Source: Parasponia andersonii (taxonomy: Eukaryota > Streptophyta > Magnoliopsida > Rosales > Cannabaceae). Taken from it: a DNA stretch of 64,000 nt. The notes below the pieces were generated by a model, which was given only the letters and a program-made list of their open reading frames with translations, was not told where the DNA came from and ran no database searches. Where the stretch lies: the NCBI GenBank assembly GCA_002914805.1, contig JXTB01000538.1, positions 167,418-231,417 on the forward strand, in the 5' to 3' direction. Of the stretch, positions 58,490 through 64,000 are shown one piece after another (position 1 is the stretch's first letter; each line of letters opens with the position of its first letter). A program made the translations under genes and the position numbers.

Positions 58490-58771
58490 TTCATGGGGTA
58501 CATTCCCGCAGACTACCAGGACTATTGTGATGCAATAGAGGTGTCGTTTGAGTTTTACCTCGAACAAAATGATTGGGAAGCACTCGTTAACGTTGGCAAT
58601 TCCAGAGTAAAGAAGTGTGGAATCCGCATGCTAGATCTCCTAGACGCACAGGAATTTGGTATCATTAATATCACTAGTGATCAACATGGAGAAGGAGAAC
58701 TAGAATTAAATGACATTTCCAACGAGGTTGAGCCAAGTGAAAGTGACAGCATGGACTCTGACACTGGCTAA
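58490..58771 (+). pseudogene. duplicated 3' end of TNL 1 (C-JID end)
   Basis: Starts directly after the N at 58489 with TTCATGGGGTACATTCC and repeats 58144-58360 with only a few differences (MEVSFEFYL versus IEVSFEFYL). It then continues with a natural acidic tail ending NEVEPSESDSMDSDTG and a stop at 58769-58771. It is either the true C-terminus, separated from the gene by a misassembled insert, or the end of a second allele. It has no start of its own. Confidence 0.8.
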
Positions 58772-60690
58772 AACATCGGACTCTGATATTGCCGAATTGT
58801 AATATCCCAAGAGGATTAAAATATTCTGAATCCACGTGACTGCTCAACATCTCCCATTCATACTAAATGTAAATACTTATGAACTTAATGCATTTTCTCA
58901 AGGCAGAGTGTTATGTCTCTTGGATATATGACTTTATGATCCCTTGAGATTAAGTCTTTAAAGTTTTCAAAGCAACAAGCCGAACTTCTAACGATTTAAG
59001 TAGTGTCATTGTTGATGATCGATCATTGTGAGGAAAAAATGAAGGAAAAAGATAGGGAAAATAATTTCCTAAAATTCTATAAAATTTAGTTTTCCAAACT
59101 TTTTTCTCATAATCTTTTTATCTTGATGTGTTGGTTTTCTAAGAAGGGTGGTTTTGCATCATGAGATTGAAGATGAGGGTGTGTCTCTGGTTCAGAAAGG
59201 CCTTGAAAAAACTCTAGGATAATAAAATTTTCCCACGAGAAAACAGCCACATGAATCTCTAGAAGTGAGCATAGCTGGCTAGTAGGCTGTTATATCAAAA
59301 GAAAGATCTATTTATTGAATTCATTTGAACATTTTGCTTCTACAACGTTACAATGTGCGAGATATATACTCAAGTTCTTTTAACTCTTGTTGAAGTTGAG
59401 GGAACATTGAATACGAAAGAAACCACCGGAGATGAGTATGAATGCTCATGGAAGGACTAACAATAATATTTAAAATCAAAGTGACATAAAATAATATTAG
59501 AAAAGAAAGAGAATTAGCAAAATAATCAAATGGTGAATAGAGTTCAAGACAGAAACACTTGATAGCTTTAATCAACCTTTTTAGGCCATCTATAACTTTT
59601 TTAGAAAATAATTGGAAATGTATAGTTGGCTCAGTTTTTCTAGATCTGGTATCACATTTTTCAGCAACTATATTTTTAAAAAGTTTTTAGAAAAATAACA
59701 TTTTATAAAATAGTAATTAGTAACAGGTAACTAGTTTCTAAACGGTACTAACTACTAATCAAATGTATTTTTAATTACTATATAATTGATAACTAGTAAC
59801 CGATAGTTAATTTTCAAATATTGATAACTAGTAACTATTTTTAAAAATAATATTTTTCTAAAATTTTTTAAAAATAGTATTTTTAAAAAGAAGTTACAAG
59901 AGTTGAAATAAATGCTGACCCAACCTATTTTTATAATTTTTTTTTAGGTAAAAGTAAGTATTAGAAAACCATTCATTTATTCATAACACAGAAATCAATA
60001 ACATAGATAGCATATTTATAAACAGGGAACTAGACTCAACTAGGAAATTAAACAAGTTCTAGAAACTAACATAAATAAGAAACTTAAATCTAATTACTTA
60101 AAATTAAAAATAATCTAACGAGTAAATGAAACCTAATTAATATTAATAGAATCTAATGAGTAAATGAAACCTAATTAATAATAATACTAGTAATAATAAA
60201 AATTCCGATAATTATAAATATGTCCCGCATAAAAAAGTCACTTGGTCCCGGGCATGCTCGATGCAACTGGATGTGTTATTGCAGCTGTGAGAATGGAGTA
60301 ATGAGTGATATATAAATGGTTAAATAGTGCAGATGAGAGTTTAAATATAGTTATACAGAAAGGTCAACAAAAAGGACAAACTCTATGTTTAAATTGAAAT
60401 TTGAAACGAAATTATTGAATTTGGAATTGAAATTCAAATGTATGATTCTTGATTTTAACAATAAATAAGCAAATTTATTGAAAATTATTGAAAGGGTAAA
60501 TTCTACCTTTAGCAGTTTTTCTTCAATTTTGTCATTTATAGCTGTTTTTATTGTAAGTTCCAAATCAGTCTTTAAATTTTCTCAAACTGGTCGAGGTTTG
60601 TTTAATAGCTGGTTGTGTAAAAACACAGTTTCTTTAGGGGTAAAATGGTCTCTTGATCAGATTTAAAAATAAAAAAAAAAACAGATTATA
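58772..60690. other. intergenic, AT-rich
   Basis: Includes the TNL 3' flank. A tandem pair of GAGTAAATGAAACCTAATTAA units lies near 60119 and 60157, and many AACTAGTAACT words lie at 59690-59840. No coding sequence is supported. Confidence 0.5.
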
Positions 60691-61750
60691 AATATATATG
60701 TTTCCCTTTCTCTCTCCTCCCTCTCGTTTCACTCTCCTCCTCCCCCAGATCACTCTCTCACTCTTTCTCTCCCTCGTCTCTCTCTCAGCCAAAGGAAGCC
60801 GCACCGCCGTCCAAGCTTCGTCTGACCGAGCAGATCACCAGTGAGCCTCCTCCGCGCCACCACGAGCCGATCGCCAGCCGTCAGAGCAGCCGTCGTCGAC
60901 GGAGAAGACGAAAGGGGCCGTTCGGACTTTTCGTCACCGGCGACGATTTCGGCCACCATTCGACTCCAAACCAGTCCCGTTAGATTCGTATCGTCGCAAG
61001 GATCGTCAAGGTATATATATCTCAACCCAATACTATCCGGATCAAAAATTACCATTTTTGGGTATTTTGAGTTTTTGAATTTTAGTTTTCGCGCGAGGTC
61101 TTATTACTTCTAATTACCTCCCCATTTGGCAGGTGTAGGCAATTCGGTTGCCCCTCCAGGTTTGGTAGGCGACACATGAGTGTTCCCTCCGGGTATGAGC
61201 TTAGGTATCAGGTAGGCTGTTAGGTATACTTAGTGCCATCATCCTAGGTTTCCACAGATGAGAGGATGTGAGCTCATGGGTATAGGTTGATTTGTGTCAT
61301 GTGCATACAGATTGATGATTTTGATTACACTGTTATATATATATTGGCTCCCGGTTTGGATTATATAGATATATATGTGAGTGTATATTTTAGATTTGAA
61401 CTAACCATGCATGAGATTTCCATCACTGAACTGTTTTATTCGAGGTGAATATTTTCTTACTGGGTATTGTATGCTCACCCCCCTACCTTCCTCCTAAGGT
61501 GGTGTCCAGTACGATCTTGGTGATCAAGAGAAATAAGAGGTCATCTGGATTGTAGTTCGTCTCTTGGTAATGCTAGGAGTTGTTGTCGTAGTCTTTGGAC
61601 TATTTGGATTTTGTGTTAGTATTGAACCAAGATTACTGCTTTCTATTTTGTCTGAAAACTTATGTATGCCATTTTGGTGTTTGACTTCTGTTGTGGATGA
61701 TGATGATGTTGGGTTTTATATTTAATTTCGCGTTTTCAAATAATTGTTCA
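60691..61750 (+). other. GC-rich island, decayed gene or retroelement leader
   Basis: A CT-rich leader (CTCTCTCTCAGCC) precedes a GC-rich stretch with repeated CCGTCGTCG/CGCC words at 60790-60990, unlike the surrounding AT-rich DNA. A possible donor lies at AAG|GTATAT near 61010 and an acceptor TTGGCAG near 61132, followed by 500 bp without a long frame, including CTCACCCCCCTACCTTCC and GGTGGTGTCCAGTACGATC. Short frames exist on both strands in the GC-rich part, but none is recognisable. It may be a non-coding transcript, a dead gene or the leader of a retroelement present in many copies. Confidence 0.4.
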
Positions 61751-63359
61751 ATCCATGTTTGATGGTATATACGAACTGTGGGAGTAGTTCACGGGATGAA
61801 ATTCTGATTATTTTATTTAAATAGACCGTTTTTATAAAAACTAGAACTTTTGACATTCTTTAAATAAATCAAGGAATTTCTCACTTTTGTGAAATTCTCC
61901 TTCTGCCACTAGCCCGAGTTTTTTGGTCGTGACAGGTTGAGTTTTTGGTACAGATTGGTTCGGATTTTGTCTACTAGCTATTGAAGTTTGACTACTAATT
62001 AGTTGAGTCTTATTGACTAATTACTTGGTTGAGGCATTTTTGGTAAAAATGGAAAAAAGAAAAAAACTACTATGTTTCTAAACATATTTATTTAACTACT
62101 ATATTATGAAAGTTGAGTTTTAGAATTGCTATTTATATAAGATCCCTAGAACCAGTAGTTCTTTTAGTGAATATTGCTGTGACACAACAATCCATTATTA
62201 TATATCTATCGCAGAACTTAGATGAATGAACGACTATGATTAGTCAGTTGTTAGGTGCTTAATATTAAGTTGAAATTTTCATCGCGTGATTCGGAAATTT
62301 TCATAGAAGAAACCGGGGGGGAAAGAAAAAAGAAAATATTTAGCATCTATAGTCACAAAGACAAATAAAATAAGGCATCACTTAATGCCAAATAATTAAT
62401 TGTTTCTATTAATGAGTAATTTTTTCCAAATATCTAATTATTTCCATTAAAAAGTTGATTAAAATATATATACAGAAATGACAACAACATCCATTAGAGA
62501 AATGACAATCAATCTAAAAGGGAAACAAGATCAAACTCAGCTATCTATGAAACAAAAATTAAAATTAAAATTAAAGTGACAACAATGTGTATATAAACAA
62601 GTAAATTTTATTTTCCTTTAGCAATGGTTCTAGTTTTGTCCAATCAACTTTAGTAATAGTTCGTAGTTAGCTTAGGTACCTCAAAAAAAGAAAAAAAAAG
62701 GGTAAATTCATGTGACAATTTGAAGTTGGTGGTTGTGGTGGTTCCTTTAGTTAATGAAATCTGAAGGAAATGTCTATGCTATGCTAATTCTCCTTTGATT
62801 TTCCAATTGGGCCTCAGTTATAAAGCCTAAATGAGTAGTGGTTAAGAGTGACATGGCCCATTTCTGATATTGTTTGATCAAAGGAAACCACCAAGCCTTG
62901 GGCTAGCTCCTGCGACTGTTGGACGGTAGTTAAGGAGAAGGAGGTTAGCCATAAATTTCGAGGTGTTTCCCTCCCCTGTATTATTTAAATTTTCCACGAT
63001 GAGAAAATAACATGATGATGAAGTCAAGTCAAGTCTTCTTGTCATCACTCACTTTACTTTATGCACTACTTTATTAAAAGTCTCTACACTAATGTGCAAT
63101 TTCTTAAGAGTTGTTGTTCCTGTTTGTTTTGTGGTATCTTCCATAAAATTTCCCAGAAATTATCTCAAGGGTACCAATGCTGGAGGTGGGTTAAGCAATT
63201 TGAAGTCTCTTATAAGCACAAGCTACTCCTTTTAGTAATTAGTGTTACCAAATCTCCATATAGTCTCTAGTAACGCAAAATAGCAGCTTTTCACTAGCAA
63301 ATATACAAATTAAGGTAGTTCTGCTCATTTTGCTTGGTGGGTTTTCCTTACATATCAAT
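61751..63359. other. intergenic and promoter region of TNL 2
   Basis: AT-rich to about 62680; from about 62690 it is homologous to 52940-53742 upstream of TNL 1, with shared text such as AGTGGTTAA, GGAAACCACCA and ATTTCCCAGAAATT. The shared block includes the putative promoter and leader. No other gene. Confidence 0.6.
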
Positions 63360-63847
63360 ATGGTTCCTGCCCTTCCTCCTTCTCCAATCCAGTCTCCAAA
63401 CAAATATGATGTTTTCATAAGTTTTAGAGGTGTGGACACTCGCTATAATTTCACTAGTCATCTTCACGAAGCATTGTTGCATAAAAAGTTACTGACTTAC
63501 ATGGATGAAAGGCTTGAGAGAGGTGATGAGATTTCTCATGCTCTTTTGAAAGCAATTGAGGACTCAAAGCTTTCTGTAATTGTTTTCTCGGAAAATTATG
63601 CTTCTTCCTCGTGGTGTTTGGATGAACTCGTGCATATTCTCCGGTGTAAAGAGAGAAATAGGCTGATTGTTGTACCAATATTTTATCATGTTAGTCCATC
63701 CGATGTAAGAAAACAAATAGGGAGTTATGGAGTTGCATTTGGTACACTTGAAGAACGTTTTAGGAATAATGTAAACAAATTGAACCAATGGAGGGCCGCT
63801 TTAACATCGGCAGCTAATCTTTCAGGGTGGGATGCACCAACCACCAG
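63360..63847 (+). CDS. TIR exon of a second TNL (TNL 2, partial)
   Basis: First exon of a tandem paralogue, 162 codons plus two bases, ending at the same CACCAG|GTACC donor as TNL 1. It differs from TNL 1 at 14 of 162 residues. The TIR landmarks are intact: YDVFISFRGVDTRYNF, SSWCLDELVHIL with the conserved Glu, and VVPIFYHVSPSDVRKQ. The NB-ARC and later exons would lie beyond the window end, so whether the gene is complete cannot be seen. The shared 5' flank shows that it arose by a duplication that included the promoter. Confidence 0.88.
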
Positions 63848-64000
63848 GTACCTTCTTCTAACTGTTTTGAAACTGATAGAAGCTAGTCATATATATGCAT
63901 ATGATTTGTTGAGCACTGGGGTTATAGCTAGTGATTTTTTACATTATTAGAACGAAGGTGAAGAAGCTTTCCGTGTTTTGTTCACAAAAAAAAAAAAAAA
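63848..64000 (+). other. start of TNL 2 intron 1, ending in an A-run
   Basis: The first bases after the donor match the TNL 1 intron loosely (TTATTAGAAC...AAGGTG). The window ends in a run of 14 A, which may mark a contig edge. Confidence 0.5.

Noticed and set aside
63980-64000. Terminal A-run as a polyadenylated cDNA or retrogene end
   Set aside because: It lies inside the TNL 2 intron, so it is not a transcript end; a homopolymer at a window or contig edge is simpler.

Overview
This is nuclear DNA from a flowering plant, most likely a core eudicot. It is AT-rich, its genes are split by GT-AG introns with plant-like T-rich acceptors, and it carries TIR-NB-LRR immune receptors (absent from grasses), a PLS-class pentatricopeptide gene and plant-specific families such as RHIP1. 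The species cannot be fixed from sequence alone. Isolated N bases at 16684, 41665, 50806 and 58489 show that this is a draft assembly; at two of them the adjoining sequence is duplicated in a way that suggests unmerged haplotypes.

Layout. 1-13.9 kb is gene-poor: AT-rich DNA, a cluster of short palindromes (5.1-5.7 kb), a chimeric pseudogene made of a Myb/SANT-like relic and a piece copied from NUP214 (7.4-8.5 kb), a small cystatin-like ORF (9.0-9.5 kb, minus) and a receptor-kinase relic (12.5 kb). 13.9-49.1 kb is a block of conserved single-copy-type genes: NUP214 (+, 17 exons), RHIP1 (-, 8 exons), an AGTRAP-like membrane protein (+, 6 exons) whose second intron holds an intact intronless SLG1-type PPR gene (+), a RING-H2 E3 ligase (+) and cytosolic pyruvate kinase (-). 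49.8-50.8 kb has a broken Ty3/gypsy gag piece and a second copy of part of the pyruvate kinase intron. 53.7-64 kb is a tandem TNL cluster: one receptor with TIR, NB-ARC, LRR and C-JID parts whose 3' end is disrupted or misassembled, then about 5 kb downstream the first exon of a close paralogue cut by the window end.

How the genes relate. There are no operons. NUP214/RHIP1 and RING/pyruvate kinase are convergent pairs; RHIP1 and the AGTRAP-like gene are divergent and share a promoter interval of about 1.9 kb. From memory, Arabidopsis keeps pieces of the same neighbourhood (NUP214 beside a RING gene on chromosome 1; pyruvate kinase, RING and RHIP1 together on chromosome 4; RING and pyruvate kinase on chromosome 5), so the block looks ancestral and the TNL cluster and repeats look like lineage-specific flanks. 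I found no convincing tRNA, rRNA or CRISPR locus, and nothing that clearly amounts to a new biological system. The most unusual items are the nested PPR gene, the NUP214 duplication relics inside and outside the gene, the palindrome array and the haplotype-like duplications at the N positions.
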